Shown here piece by piece: positions 18,665 to 28,537 of a DNA stretch of 64,000 nt (position 1 is the stretch's first letter; each line of letters begins with the position of its first letter). The stretch comes from Armatimonadota bacterium (GTDB lineage Bacteria > Armatimonadota > UBA5829 > DTJY01). The DNA lies in assembly GCA_023511795.1 (NCBI GenBank), contig JAIMAU010000002.1, positions 283,916-347,915 on the forward strand. The letters run 5' to 3'. Made by a program: the position numbers and the translations under genes. The notes under the pieces are model-generated. The model was not told the origin of the DNA. It did not search any database and was given only the letters and a program-made list of their open reading frames with translations.

Positions 18665-19816
18665 TCAGCTGGTTGAGATATTCTCTAAGTCCTTATCTAC
18701 GTGAATTGCGTTGTCAAACCATCGCCACGTGAGACCCACCGGTAACAAAGTCTTTCGAAGGGCGTCCTCAAGGGTTTGGGTGCCGGAATCAAGTGCAGGC
18801 GGGGTCTGCTTTAGTTGGGCGTTGGCAATTATCATAACCCCATAATCCTGGGATATTCTGTCTAATATTGAGTAGAGGTTGCCGCTTGTTCTATCGAAAT
18901 CGACGTCAGTAGATAGGCCTAGGACCCCTGGTGCACTTTCGCTTGGCTTCTTGGTAGGGATGAAGATAATCTGAGCGAAGTGCCTTTTTCTAAATGTCCA
19001 GGTTACGAGTAGCTTATCGGCTCCTGTTCTTTGTGCTGAGCGGTAAACTGGCCAAGGAAGTACACAGTCCTTTCCGTATACTACATCACCTTTCCAGATG
19101 AGCTTGGCGTCTTCAAGGTTTTCCACGTCAATGTAGTCCCGTCGGTCGGACCTATCTGGAATCAGATATACTTCAGCGGCAATTCTTGCTGTGGCTTCTC
19201 GAACAAGGGCATCGGTATTGATGCTGAGCATAATTTGGTAGAGTATTTGCTCTTTGCTAACATCAATTGGCGGAGCAGTAATCCAAAGTGTATTGCTGTA
19301 CAGCTTTCGATTTTTCCACTGCTCGCGCATTGCGTTCTCGTGAGCAGAGAGAAGTGAGGCTTCCGCCAGGGATGTTGGCTGTGTCTGCGTGCCAGTATAC
19401 TGTTCGGCAATGATTTCCTGGGAATTGCCTCCCGCTCTTATATTCTCAATAGTGCTTGGCACCTTAAGGAGTAGGAAGGCAAGAGCAACTCCTGCGCATG
19501 CAATTGCGATTGCACGTGCGGGTACCAGACGAGCGAGCATATAACTCCACGTGAGGCCAAAAGTGCCTTGCTTTGCGCGCATTGCCTTTTCATGCTCTGC
19601 GCGGGCAATTCGCATCACGATGTCGTGTCGAAGGTTGTAGGGTGGCTCCACTTCAGGCAGGGTTCCCAGCACAGCCCATGTTCGTTTGAAGGCTTCAAAG
19701 CTTTGACTACAATCTGGACATCCCTCGATGTGATTGCGCATGGCGGCCATGAGGGAATAGTCCATGCAGCCTTCTAAATAATCCGAAAACAGCTCTTTAG
19801 CTTCTCCACATTTCAT
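18665..19816 (-). CDS. Zinc-finger anti-sigma factor with C-terminal STN-like domain
   Basis: A 383-residue protein. An N-terminal putative zinc finger (Cys3, His29-x3-Cys33-x2-Cys36) marks a ZAS-type anti-sigma factor that would bind the ECF sigma encoded upstream. One transmembrane helix lies near residues 100-120. The extracytoplasmic part ends (about 315-380) in a domain resembling the secretin/TonB short N-terminal (STN) domain. The second sigma operon at 37.8-40.7 kb carries an STN-like domain in a separate protein, so this one may be a fusion of sensor and anti-sigma. The signal sensed is unknown. Confidence 0.75.
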   Translation of the reverse strand: MKCGEAKELFSDYLEGCMDYSLMAAMRNHIEGCPDCSQSFEAFKRTWAVLGTLPEVEPPYNLRHDIVMRIARAEHEKAMRAKQGTFGLTWSYMLARLVPARAIAIACAGVALAFLLLKVPSTIENIRAGGNSQEIIAEQYTGTQTQPTSLAEASLLSAHENAMREQWKNRKLYSNTLWITAPPIDVSKEQILYQIMLSINTDALVREATARIAAEVYLIPDRSDRRDYIDVENLEDAKLIWKGDVVYGKDCVLPWPVYRSAQRTGADKLLVTWTFRKRHFAQIIFIPTKKPSESAPGVLGLSTDVDFDRTSGNLYSILDRISQDYGVMIIANAQLKQTPPALDSGTQTLEDALRKTLLPVGLTWRWFDNAIHVDKDLENISTS

Positions 19817-19964
19817 GTCGTTATCCTATTCTGTGCCTGGGTGCCCTCTAATGCACAACGCGGACCGAGTCCGAAGGTCGTTTGCACCTGGCCTCGTAAT
19901 TGCGCCGCTCTTTTCTTTCCAGAGGTATAGTGCTTTTCTTTAGTTTTCATTTAGTTTGACGACT

Positions 19965-20609
19965 TCAAGACTCGAAAAGTTCCCTGACTGCTTGCAGTTT
20001 GTCTTTGAGAGCTAGTCGCGCTCGATTGAGCCTCGATTTGACGGTTCCGATTGGTAGGCCGATTATCTCTGCTATCTCCTCGTATGATTTACCCTGTGTG
20101 TGGAAGAGCACTACCATTACCCTTTGGTAGTCGGGCAGACTATTGATTGCTTCCTGGAGCATATCGGAGCGCTCTTTTGCTTCGAGTACCTCGATTGGCC
20201 CAGGTGAAGGGTCCTCAATTTGGCGCGTTACTGTGCTTTCTTCAAGCTCAATATATTCGTCGAGAGGAATGTTCAGATGGCCTTTTGACCGCTTGCGTTC
20301 GTCGAGATAAACATTGGTGACGATTCTAAACAACCAAGTGGAGAAATTTGCATCTCCTCGGAAACTTTGAATTGCGTTGAATACTTTAATAAATGCTTCG
20401 GAGATTACGTCGTTTGCGTCATCATAGTTGCCACAAAGACGGAAAGCAAAATTATAAATTTGCTTCTCATATCGACGAATTAGCTCGTCGAATGCTGAGA
20501 TATCGCCTTGTTTGCAACGTTCGATTATGGCGTACTCGTCTTGGCGCAATGCTTTAGCATCCTTATGCGTGCGAACCACGCTGCTTTCAATGCTTTTAAC
20601 CCTTTCCAA
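19965..20609 (-). CDS. ECF RNA polymerase sigma factor
   Basis: A 214-residue sigma-70-family protein with region 2 (A-F-D-E-L-I-R-R-Y through F-S-T-W-L-F-R-I-V-T-N) and region 4 (L-P-D-Y-Q-R-V and G-K-S-Y-E-E-I-A-E, ending G-T-V-K-S-R-L-N-R-A-R). Translation likely starts at a TTG (20607-20609) preceded by GAGGT. The anti-sigma gene follows after about 150 bases on the same strand, the usual arrangement for an ECF sigma held by a membrane anti-sigma. The N-terminal 25 residues before region 2 are longer than in many ECFs. Confidence 0.88.
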   Translation of the reverse strand: MERVKSIESSVVRTHKDAKALRQDEYAIIERCKQGDISAFDELIRRYEKQIYNFAFRLCGNYDDANDVISEAFIKVFNAIQSFRGDANFSTWLFRIVTNVYLDERKRSKGHLNIPLDEYIELEESTVTRQIEDPSPGPIEVLEAKERSDMLQEAINSLPDYQRVMVVLFHTQGKSYEEIAEIIGLPIGTVKSRLNRARLALKDKLQAVRELFES

Positions 20610-20920
20610 TGCTTACCTCAAGGCGTTTGTTTTTACGCCAGTTGAAAAGTACTGCTATGCTATAATTTTCTCAGCACCTTTATATACGCTTGAAACCGCT
20701 AGTTATTCGCTGGCTATTTTTGCTCAGCTTTTACTTACAGCAAATGCTAGGTGCTGTTCGAAGGAGTAAATTATCATTGCAAGGAACTTATAATTATTAT
20801 AGCACATTTTTGTTTAAGTTCCACACAGTAGTCTACCCAGAAGTGAAGAAGGGCGGGGTTATAGCTGACCCCGCCCATTTCATTCAACCTCGATTCGGAA
20901 AGCCCGCGTTTTTTAGGGCA
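20610..20920. other. Intergenic region between the sigma gene and the GHL10 gene
   Basis: No gene is supported here. It holds AT-rich sequence that should contain the sigma-gene promoter on the minus strand, and on its right the hairpin listed separately. I see no repeat or RNA gene. Confidence 0.4.
20851..20876 (-). terminator. GC-rich hairpin after the GHL10 gene
   Basis: A perfect 9-bp GC-rich stem (20851-20859 with 20868-20876) has an 8-base loop and lies 45 bases beyond the minus-strand stop. The following run is only moderately T-rich, so termination strength is uncertain. Confidence 0.55.
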
Positions 20921-23557
20921 TTATTGCGGCGTTTGTTTTGGGATAATGAGCGCTAAGTCGTCCGCATGTGTTCGTACCCAATATCCTTGCCAGGGCATTA
21001 CGAGTTCTGTTTGGTTCTTTCCGTTTGACTTTAGCCATACATGGCCCAACCTTTGAGTTGCGTTGTCCCAAGTGAATAGCAAAGGCATAATCCAGCCAGC
21101 TTTGACAGCCTCTTGGATTGTTAAAAGCTGTTTGCCGTCGGTTATCGTCATATCTTGATACCTAGATGGAGCAGTGAATGGCTGAGAAATTAGATTCCAT
21201 CCACTCTTCGGCAGTGTGATTCTCATGTCTGCTGCGTCCTCATTGTTGAAGCCGGCATAGCTTATTTTCTCTGTTTTGATTGAAGTTAAGCCGTAACCTT
21301 CGCCTCGAAGAATTCCGAATTTGCTGTCATCCCAAGGATTGTAAGGAATCCAAGAGTCGCCATTCCAGCTGCAAAGCTTGTCGGTAATTTCAAGCCCAGC
21401 GAACACTGCATCGGGAGCGGAGTTTTCGGGTGCGCAGGGTACGCCGATTAGATTGAAGCCCTTTCTAATTGCTTCTTGTGGTGAGGTTAAGCTAACCAAA
21501 GATTCGCTGGACTGGATGTCTGACTGGTAGCGAACTCTGATTACGCGGACCGGTGCCGTTTCACCTGCGTCCATGCCGCTGATGCCGGTTACGCGGGCTA
21601 CAGTTGTGGGTATGTTCTTTCCTGGACAAATAACCTTTACCATGCTAGATCCATCGTTGATTACAAACCAACCGCTCCCAGACTCGACAACCTTGCCAGT
21701 GCACTGGATGAGTAGCCCTGTAGTAATTGGCTTGAGGTCGAGGTCCTTTATCTTTACGGCTAAAGCTCCTAACGGTGTTCCCGCCTCGCTACTGAGCAAT
21801 CGAGCTTTGTCTAGCACGCGCTCGCCATTTTCGGTAGTTAGCACGCCAACATAACTTACTACGTCTCCTTCAACGACAGGATTTGTCCAGAAAAGCGGTT
21901 TGACTTTGAGGCCAGCTGTCCTGTTGGGTTCTTCGATGTATATACATCCCTCTATCGCACCTGTTGGTGAGGTGACAGACTTGCCGATTACCCTGATTTG
22001 CGTGCCGTCGGGAAGTTCGCGAGCTTCCCAAAGCGTTACTGGATCCACCAAATCAAGGCTAAAATCGAGGCGGGTAGCGAGTCCAGCTGTGACGACTGCT
22101 GTTTTCGTTGCTGTTTTGAACCCTAGCGAGGAGACGTTGACGGTGTACTCGCCTGGCGGTAGGTCTACAAAAACGAAAGTACCCGTGCCATCGGTAAGCA
22201 TGCTTTTTGAAATCGGTCCGCTGATGGATACTTGTGCCTTACAAATCCAGTTGCCATATACTGGGTCGTTTGGCATTGAAGAATCGGTAACCTGACCAAA
22301 TAGAATACCTTCAGTTGGATTGCTTTTCCAAGGCATGTCAGGAAGTGGTGCAGGGAGCGCAAACACAGAATCCTTGATTGCTTGGTAGAAGGCATAGCTA
22401 GGTTGGTTATCTTTGTTTGTAGAGCGATAGCTATATGTGCAGACGCCTTCACATCCGGCAGTTCTGGCGTATCCAATTTGGCTTATCGTACCTGAGATTG
22501 AATTAAGATATGCCGCCACTCCGTCTACTACATGGCGGTCAAACTTATTGGTGATTAGGTAATTAGTCCAAAGCCGGTAATCTCTGGCCTGACTGCTATC
22601 GTGCTCGCGTTTATAGTTCATCAGGATATTCATATCGAGGATGTGTTCTTCCATCCATCGCTTGTGGTCTTGGAAAACTTCGGTGTATGCACGCGTAGCC
22701 CTAAAGTCAACATTTGGGTCGGCGCCCATCCATCCAATTGTGTCGGCCGACATCTTAATAGATGGCTTTATATAGACGCACTCGGCATAGCACTTCCGTA
22801 CTAAGTCGGTAATCTGGTTTCTTCTGAAATCGCACCAAGTAGCCCAAAGAGGGTCGGATGTTTTTGTTGGTGGATACGAGCCGTATTCACGTCTGAACCT
22901 TTCACAAGTAATATCGTTGTAGCCCCATGGATTGGCGGTGTAGCCCTTTGGCCAGTAAGAGCTTTCGGGATAGCGAATGCGGTCAAAATTGACGCCGTCA
23001 ACGTCGTACTTAGAAAGTATGTCCTTGAGGAGGTCGCAGATATATTGCTGAACACCCGGCACGCCAGGGTCGAGCTCCCAATATGTGCCAACAAGGTTTG
23101 TTCCATTTGCGGCTTTATGTAGCCATTCAGGATGTGTTCTGAAAACATGGTTTTCGGGAGGCAGTGGCCAGGCGGTGTTCCAGATGCGGTATGGTATTAT
23201 CCAGGCATGAACTTCAATTCCCTTAGCATGGGCTTTCTCTAGGCAGTCTGCGAGAGGGTCGTATGGGGGATCGGTTACGACAATATTGCGTGCCCATGGT
23301 TCGTAGGCTGAGTTGTAGTAGGCGTCTCCGCACTTCCTAACTTCAAGGACAATGGCGTTATAATTTGCGGCGGCGGCTGTGTCTACTAAAGTCGTTACCG
23401 AATCTGGATCATATGGGCCAGGGCTGCCCCATGTGTCTACCCACAAGCCTCTGAATTCGGGCGGTGCTGTGTTTTGCGCAAGTGCAGTGGTAGCGAATGC
23501 AATTAAAAATAAGATGGTTAGGAAGGCAAGCAAAATTGCGCTCCGTCGTGTGTGCAT
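20921..23557 (-). CDS. Secreted GHL10-family glycosyl hydrolase-like protein with beta-sandwich domains
   Basis: An 878-residue protein with a signal peptide (residues 1-27). Residues 33-390 match the GHL10 (DUF187) barrel: E-F-R-G-L-W-V-D near the start and V-D-G-V-N-F-D-R-I-R-Y-P at the expected beta-strand. A carboxypeptidase-regulatory-like beta-sandwich follows (about 415-495, D-G-T-G-T-F-V-F and G-E-Y-T-V-N-V), then an OB-like region and a C-terminal module found in other secreted proteins. The true substrate of GHL10 proteins is poorly known; peptidoglycan or polysaccharide has been suggested. AAGGAGA precedes the ATG and a good promoter lies about 160 bases upstream. Confidence 0.8.
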   Translation of the reverse strand: MHTRRSAILLAFLTILFLIAFATTALAQNTAPPEFRGLWVDTWGSPGPYDPDSVTTLVDTAAAANYNAIVLEVRKCGDAYYNSAYEPWARNIVVTDPPYDPLADCLEKAHAKGIEVHAWIIPYRIWNTAWPLPPENHVFRTHPEWLHKAANGTNLVGTYWELDPGVPGVQQYICDLLKDILSKYDVDGVNFDRIRYPESSYWPKGYTANPWGYNDITCERFRREYGSYPPTKTSDPLWATWCDFRRNQITDLVRKCYAECVYIKPSIKMSADTIGWMGADPNVDFRATRAYTEVFQDHKRWMEEHILDMNILMNYKREHDSSQARDYRLWTNYLITNKFDRHVVDGVAAYLNSISGTISQIGYARTAGCEGVCTYSYRSTNKDNQPSYAFYQAIKDSVFALPAPLPDMPWKSNPTEGILFGQVTDSSMPNDPVYGNWICKAQVSISGPISKSMLTDGTGTFVFVDLPPGEYTVNVSSLGFKTATKTAVVTAGLATRLDFSLDLVDPVTLWEARELPDGTQIRVIGKSVTSPTGAIEGCIYIEEPNRTAGLKVKPLFWTNPVVEGDVVSYVGVLTTENGERVLDKARLLSSEAGTPLGALAVKIKDLDLKPITTGLLIQCTGKVVESGSGWFVINDGSSMVKVICPGKNIPTTVARVTGISGMDAGETAPVRVIRVRYQSDIQSSESLVSLTSPQEAIRKGFNLIGVPCAPENSAPDAVFAGLEITDKLCSWNGDSWIPYNPWDDSKFGILRGEGYGLTSIKTEKISYAGFNNEDAADMRITLPKSGWNLISQPFTAPSRYQDMTITDGKQLLTIQEAVKAGWIMPLLFTWDNATQRLGHVWLKSNGKNQTELVMPWQGYWVRTHADDLALIIPKQTPQ

Positions 23558-23937
23558 GTTTTATTAATTCTCCTTTCCGTTATGTTCTTTTTAAGATGCC
23601 GCATTCTTGCCACTTTTTTGACTAATTTTTAATTAGTAATGTTGCTCTACTTTGCCGCTGTGACTTATAAAATTTTCACAGAAGTAGCAATCGAATACTT
23701 AAGTTGGCCCTTTGATACCGAAAATACTGCCAGGTTTCTGTTTTGTCAATCTGCACTTATACCAGTTTTAGAAGCTTTTCTGATTTTTCAAATAAAACAA
23801 TGAAAAACCGGTGATTGGCGTGCAAGCATATGTATAAGGTCTACCTTTGCAAGTTATGGTTTGCATGGAAATAAAAATATATTATTTGAGATTCGACCTA
23901 GGAAGTTTCTTTCTATTAAGGCAGTGTTAGCCAACTC
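23558..23937. other. AT-rich intergenic region
   Basis: No gene seen. It contains the minus-strand promoter listed at 23721-23749, and an unassigned AT-rich stretch next to the stop of the arabinofuranosidase gene. No strong terminator was recognised. Confidence 0.4.
23721..23749 (-). promoter_or_regulatory. Sigma-70-type promoter for the GHL10-family gene
   Basis: Minus-strand TTGACA (23744-23749) and TATTTT (23721-23726) are 17 bases apart. The predicted start near 23714 gives a leader of roughly 155 bases before the ATG at 23557. Confidence 0.55.
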
Positions 23938-25992
23938 CTAAGATTTCTTAAGTCTTAACCTGACGAGAGAATTTGGTGGGAATGTGTGAGTAAAGCCTGT
24001 TGAGTGTATTCCCGTGGTTGAGTGAATTGGCTTGACAGCTTCCGGTTCATCGAATGTATTCATGGCCATGAAGTCGTCGCCTGTAAGTGTTTCTACAAAG
24101 GCTTCGCATTCAGCTTGGAAATCATGAAGTGCAATATCAACTGTGAGTGGGTCTTTTGGATGCCGATTGGATACGAGAATATTCATTTCCTTTTCTGTTT
24201 CATCGAGTAGAGCGATGGCGTCTAGCCAGGGTGCGTCATTCCATTCGGGCAAGTCGGCAAGCTCTGCAACTGAGAATTTTGGCCCTGTAATGCGGATATT
24301 AATAGGGGTTCGCCCGGGTTGAGATGCATACATTCTGTGCGCCCAGTAAACTGGGTTTGGGTATACGAACTCCCGTTGTTTCCGCAGGCCGCCGCCATGG
24401 TTCACAAGGGCTGAGTGGGTTATAATTTCCACTATTCCTTGGCTTCTAATTGCTGTGTTTGCCATTCCAGCATAAAGTAGTGCTTCTGAGAGGGTTTGGT
24501 TATTTGGCAGTTCTGGCCTGTGGGTATGTATTTGTAGCTCAGTAAGTGCAATCGTTGGAACTCTAACTCCACCTTCGGCCATTTGGCGTGCCATTTCGTG
24601 GAGATGAGCCTCGAACCAGAATGGGAGTGCCATGAAAGCCTTATAGGCAATCTCTGGGTCGGTTTCTGCAGGAATTCCAGCGCCCCTGAGCTGGTGTGTG
24701 GAAAGCGAGCGTAGAATGTCGGCGTCTTTCTCGATGATGGGTTTGTTCCAATTTAGGTCCTGGCCGTTCGCAATGAACTTAATGTTGGGATCAACGGCGT
24801 TCATAGCTTCGTAGAATCGGCGATATCGTTCGGCATATTCCTCGGGTGTGCAGTTGCCGATTTGCCAGCTGCCGTAAAGTTCGTTGCCAATTTCCCAGTA
24901 TTTGACACCATAGGGTTTGGGATGCCCATTTTTTGCGCGAAGTTTGCCAAGTTCGGTGTCCAGTTCGCCGTTGCAATATTCAACCCACTGTGCCGCCTCC
25001 TCGGGTGTGCCGTTTCCGGCATTAATGCAAATCAGGGGTTCACAACCTAGCAGTCGGCACAGCGCAAGGTGTTCATCCGTTCCAACATGATTTGGCTCTT
25101 CCTGGTCCCACGCAGGGTTCACCCGCATTGGGCGTTCATCAAGCGGGCCCACTCCATCCTGCCAATGGTAGCCTGAGACAAAATTCCCACCTGGGAAGCG
25201 AAGCATTGTCAGTTTTGATTCTTTTAAGAAGTGAAGTATGTCGGGGTCAAAACCTTCTACATTGTCCGTTGGGAATAGGAAGCACTGGTCAAGGAAGACT
25301 TCTCCTTTTTCTTCAGCTCCGATGGTAAAAAGTAACGGCTGTCCACGCTCGACGCCATTGCGTTTAATGGTTAACTTGCCTTTGCGCTTTTGCCAATTTG
25401 GATTTACTGAAAACGTCGTTCCGCAGAGGTCCTTACCGTCAAGCGTTCGGATAATGGCGTGGAGTTCCTTTATCGTCCCTTTGGCCCATACAGTAAATTC
25501 GTATTCGCAGGTGCGGTGGATTGGCAGATAGATTGGTTGGAGGATGCCAACTTGTGGCGTGCTTAGCGACCGAATTTCAATTCTTTGGGATGTTTCCGAG
25601 TTAATTCTATCGGTAGAGAGTGAGTACGAAACGTTCCCTGTGCCCCAGCGCGCCCAGAAGCAAGCAACGCCTGCCTTATGACTCTCAAGGAGGTCAGGCC
25701 AGACTTCGGAGATTCCGGAGTGAGCTAACTTCCGTTCAAGGCCCTTCTCGCCGTGGTGGCTGAAATACTTTGATGGTTCGAAGCCGCTATTTCGCAAAAT
25801 CTGCGCCCAGAAGCCATGGTATATATTGTTACCAAGGTTCTCGGTAAACTTTCCGAAAAGGTACGGAGATATCGGCTTGGATTTTTCGCCTGCAAATACC
25901 TCAATTCGTGGTTTGTCGCCGGGCTTGAACTCTACTATTGGCTTGGATTCGGTTTGCCTCAATTTCTCTACCTTAAATAAGAGTACCCACAT
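23938..25992 (-). CDS. Alpha-L-arabinofuranosidase (GH51-like)
   Basis: A 684-residue protein without a signal peptide. It has the GH51 order: an N-terminal strand (S-P-Y-L-F-G-K-F-T-E-N-L), a carbohydrate-binding-like insert (about 135-245), a TIM barrel with acid/base Glu in W-E-I-G-N-E-L-Y (near residue 369) and a candidate nucleophile Glu in L-T-E-L-Q (near residue 483), and a C-terminal beta-sandwich. It removes arabinofuranosyl residues from arabinan or arabinoxylan, probably on imported oligosaccharides. The ATG at 25992 has no clear ribosome site; a TTG ten codons in, preceded by AAGGTAGAG, may be the real start. Confidence 0.85.
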   Translation of the reverse strand: MWVLLFKVEKLRQTESKPIVEFKPGDKPRIEVFAGEKSKPISPYLFGKFTENLGNNIYHGFWAQILRNSGFEPSKYFSHHGEKGLERKLAHSGISEVWPDLLESHKAGVACFWARWGTGNVSYSLSTDRINSETSQRIEIRSLSTPQVGILQPIYLPIHRTCEYEFTVWAKGTIKELHAIIRTLDGKDLCGTTFSVNPNWQKRKGKLTIKRNGVERGQPLLFTIGAEEKGEVFLDQCFLFPTDNVEGFDPDILHFLKESKLTMLRFPGGNFVSGYHWQDGVGPLDERPMRVNPAWDQEEPNHVGTDEHLALCRLLGCEPLICINAGNGTPEEAAQWVEYCNGELDTELGKLRAKNGHPKPYGVKYWEIGNELYGSWQIGNCTPEEYAERYRRFYEAMNAVDPNIKFIANGQDLNWNKPIIEKDADILRSLSTHQLRGAGIPAETDPEIAYKAFMALPFWFEAHLHEMARQMAEGGVRVPTIALTELQIHTHRPELPNNQTLSEALLYAGMANTAIRSQGIVEIITHSALVNHGGGLRKQREFVYPNPVYWAHRMYASQPGRTPINIRITGPKFSVAELADLPEWNDAPWLDAIALLDETEKEMNILVSNRHPKDPLTVDIALHDFQAECEAFVETLTGDDFMAMNTFDEPEAVKPIHSTTGIHSTGFTHTFPPNSLVRLRLKKS

Positions 25993-26048
25993 TGGGTCAT
26001 TTATATAAAGCTATACTAGCCCTATCCAAGCGTTCTGTCAAGCTTAGT

Positions 26049-26077
26049 TTGACGTGCCTTGTAGCGGCTGTTATAAT
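26049..26077 (+). promoter_or_regulatory. Sigma-70-type promoter for the GH42-like gene
   Basis: TTGACG (26049-26054) and TATAAT (26072-26077) are 17 bases apart. The transcript would begin near 26084 and reach the TTG start at 26101 after a short leader holding GGGAGTGGGG. Confidence 0.7.
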
Positions 26078-26100
26078 TCTCCAAGAAGGGAGTGGGGTGA

Positions 26101-28503
26101 TTGGGTCGGTTAATTTTTATTGTGTGCCTCGTGTTTATTGCAATGGCGGCTGCGTGCCGAGCACAAAATCTGCTGACGAACTCCAACTTTTCAATGGGGC
26201 TGGAAAACTGGGAGCTATATGGCAAAGACAAGGCGCTCATTCGGTTGGGTAGCGGCGAAGGGCCTAATGGTTCGAACTGTGCCATTGTGCCTGCAGCGCA
26301 TGCGACCATATCGGAGACAATGCGCTTGAAACCAAACGCGGTCTACGAGCTTTCCTTCCTATATCGTCGTAGTTCCCCTGCTTGTGCAGGAGACTTAGTT
26401 ATATTCCTTAATCGGCTTGGTGAAGGGAACGCCAGTGCCGGTGTTATTAGGCTTTCATTCCCTCGGGAGTCGGATATGTATAAAGCGGGCGAATGGGAGA
26501 AATTTTGCGAAGCATTTCGCACCCCCATTCTTACGAGCTCTGGCAAGGTTGTACTCGGCGCTTCTGGTTCTGGTGAAATTGCGTATGCGCGGGTATCGCT
26601 GAAAGAGCTACCGCCAAGTTCGACGCCAACTTCACTGCTTCGCAACGCCGATTGGAGCAAGCTCAGATTACTCCGCACTCGCAGTCCATTATTCGAAGAG
26701 TTGCTCTCCGATTTTCCGGGTGGCTACACGGTTATTGCTTGGACTCACAACCTTAATAAAAAGAATCTGCCGCCAGAGTTAGCTGCTAAGTTCACCGATG
26801 AACAATGGAAGCAAGAACAGCTTGCTATGTTTCGGGAGGCTGGCGAAAACGGGCTTTATTATTATGGCTTGCCTGGTTATTCAGAAGTAGCTGAAGAGGT
26901 ATATCGCCAGTTTGGGGTTAAATTCGACGTCGCTTGTGAGATGAGCAATGTTAGGAGTGCTGCGATTAAAGCTGGGGCTGAAATTTTGAATCCAAAGAAA
27001 CACGCTTCTACATCGGCTGAACCATCGGTATCGCTGGTTGATCCTGCGTATATCAATGCAGCGGTGGAATATCTCAAAGCGCAAGCTGAGAGATTCAAGG
27101 GCAAGCCATATGTATTCGCCTATATGGGCAAAGATGAGCCGAGTATAAACTTTCCAGAAGGGCCGATATCAGAATGGGGACCGTTTGCAAGGCGGTGTGC
27201 AGAAGAGGTTCTAAGGGATTTTGGGTTCGGCAAATATGCGATGCCTGCTCCTGGGGACCCTGAATATCTTGCTGATGATGTTAACCGCCCATTTCGTTGG
27301 ATTGCTTTCAACCGCTGGATGGCAGCGAAATATGCTGACTCCAAGAAAACTATGTACGAGGCGCTTAAGGCTGTTGACCCAAATGCACTTTATAGTCCTT
27401 GTGACTATTGGTTCATGACCGGCTTCGTGCCTTTTGACTTTGCACTCATGGCGAAGTATGGTGATATCTTCGATTGCGACCCTTATGCTAGCTCGGCAGA
27501 GCGAATCAAGGGCAGAGGACTTTACAACCACGGCTTTGGGACTAAGTTCTTGCGTGATATTACTAGAAAGCCTGTTCGTGCGATTGTGCAAGCTTTCGAT
27601 TATGCTGGGTACGACATGACCCCCGAAGATTTGCTTGAGTGGGTTAGCCAAAGCCTGCGGGCTGGCGCTAGCCATATTGACTTTTACCAGATGGATAACC
27701 CTAGGTTTACACATCCCGACCGATGGAAGATGATGCTGTATATTTCGAAGGTTGTTACTTCGATGAGGGCAATTAAAATCCCTGATGACCCGGAGGTTGC
27801 GATACTTTACTCTGCCGATTCGCATCGAAGCAAAGGTCCGAGCACCAATGCAAATGAGCTTTATACTGCCTATGCCTTGCTTGGTGAAAGGGTTGGCTCA
27901 TGGTTTGAATTCGTAGATGATGATTCGCTAGCACGGGGGGGAAGAAGCCTGTCTAAATATCGGGCAGTCTACATACCCTTTGGTACTTATCAGCGGAAGT
28001 CGGTCGTTCGGCAGATTGAGGAGTTTGTCCGAAAAGGCGGCGTCGTTATTTCTGGGGACCCGAGTATTTTTTCATGGGATATCAACGGGGAGAATCTTTC
28101 TTCATGGCGTGAAAAAATATTTGGCATTCGAACGATTGCTCACAAGCCTCGAAATTTTCTTGTGCTTCAAAAGAGTGAATGGGTTAGAGATTGTCTTGTA
28201 GGGACGTCGCTTCCAATTTATCCTATATTTGGCAGGAACGGGTGGTCTGAAGACAACGGCTGGCTAGTTGAAACAGCAAAGCCCGATGTTCGCGTGCTAG
28301 CCGTGTTTGCTGACGGCACACCAGCGATTACGGCGCACAGGTATGGAAAAGGGGAGGCGGTTTACTTCGCGGCAAATCCGTTTGTACCCGAGTGCCTCTT
28401 CGAAAGCGACAAATGGGACCGCCTTTTCCGTGCATTCCAAATGCACTTAGGTGCGAAGGTTGACCGCCCAATCTGGCGATTCCGTCTTCCTTCGATGCAG
28501 TAG
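26101..28503 (+). CDS. Secreted GH42-like protein with N-terminal carbohydrate-binding-like domain
   Basis: An 800-residue exported protein (signal peptide about 1-21). Translation probably starts at TTG, directly after an in-frame TGA and next to GGGAGTGGGG. Residues 22-165 look like a CenC/CBM4-type jelly roll (N-L-L-T-N-S-N-F, E-N-W-E-L-Y-G). Residues 220-555 look like a TIM barrel with a candidate acid/base Glu in K-D-E-P-S. Residues 560-690 resemble the beta-galactosidase trimerisation domain (E-V-A-I-L-Y-S; G-G-V-V-I-S-G-D). A second catalytic acid is not obvious, so activity is uncertain. A substrate from plant polysaccharides is inferred from neighbours. Confidence 0.7.
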   Translation: MGRLIFIVCLVFIAMAAACRAQNLLTNSNFSMGLENWELYGKDKALIRLGSGEGPNGSNCAIVPAAHATISETMRLKPNAVYELSFLYRRSSPACAGDLVIFLNRLGEGNASAGVIRLSFPRESDMYKAGEWEKFCEAFRTPILTSSGKVVLGASGSGEIAYARVSLKELPPSSTPTSLLRNADWSKLRLLRTRSPLFEELLSDFPGGYTVIAWTHNLNKKNLPPELAAKFTDEQWKQEQLAMFREAGENGLYYYGLPGYSEVAEEVYRQFGVKFDVACEMSNVRSAAIKAGAEILNPKKHASTSAEPSVSLVDPAYINAAVEYLKAQAERFKGKPYVFAYMGKDEPSINFPEGPISEWGPFARRCAEEVLRDFGFGKYAMPAPGDPEYLADDVNRPFRWIAFNRWMAAKYADSKKTMYEALKAVDPNALYSPCDYWFMTGFVPFDFALMAKYGDIFDCDPYASSAERIKGRGLYNHGFGTKFLRDITRKPVRAIVQAFDYAGYDMTPEDLLEWVSQSLRAGASHIDFYQMDNPRFTHPDRWKMMLYISKVVTSMRAIKIPDDPEVAILYSADSHRSKGPSTNANELYTAYALLGERVGSWFEFVDDDSLARGGRSLSKYRAVYIPFGTYQRKSVVRQIEEFVRKGGVVISGDPSIFSWDINGENLSSWREKIFGIRTIAHKPRNFLVLQKSEWVRDCLVGTSLPIYPIFGRNGWSEDNGWLVETAKPDVRVLAVFADGTPAITAHRYGKGEAVYFAANPFVPECLFESDKWDRLFRAFQMHLGAKVDRPIWRFRLPSMQ

Positions 28504-28537
28504 CTGAGCTCTTGTATTAGCTTATCGAGCTTTTGAC

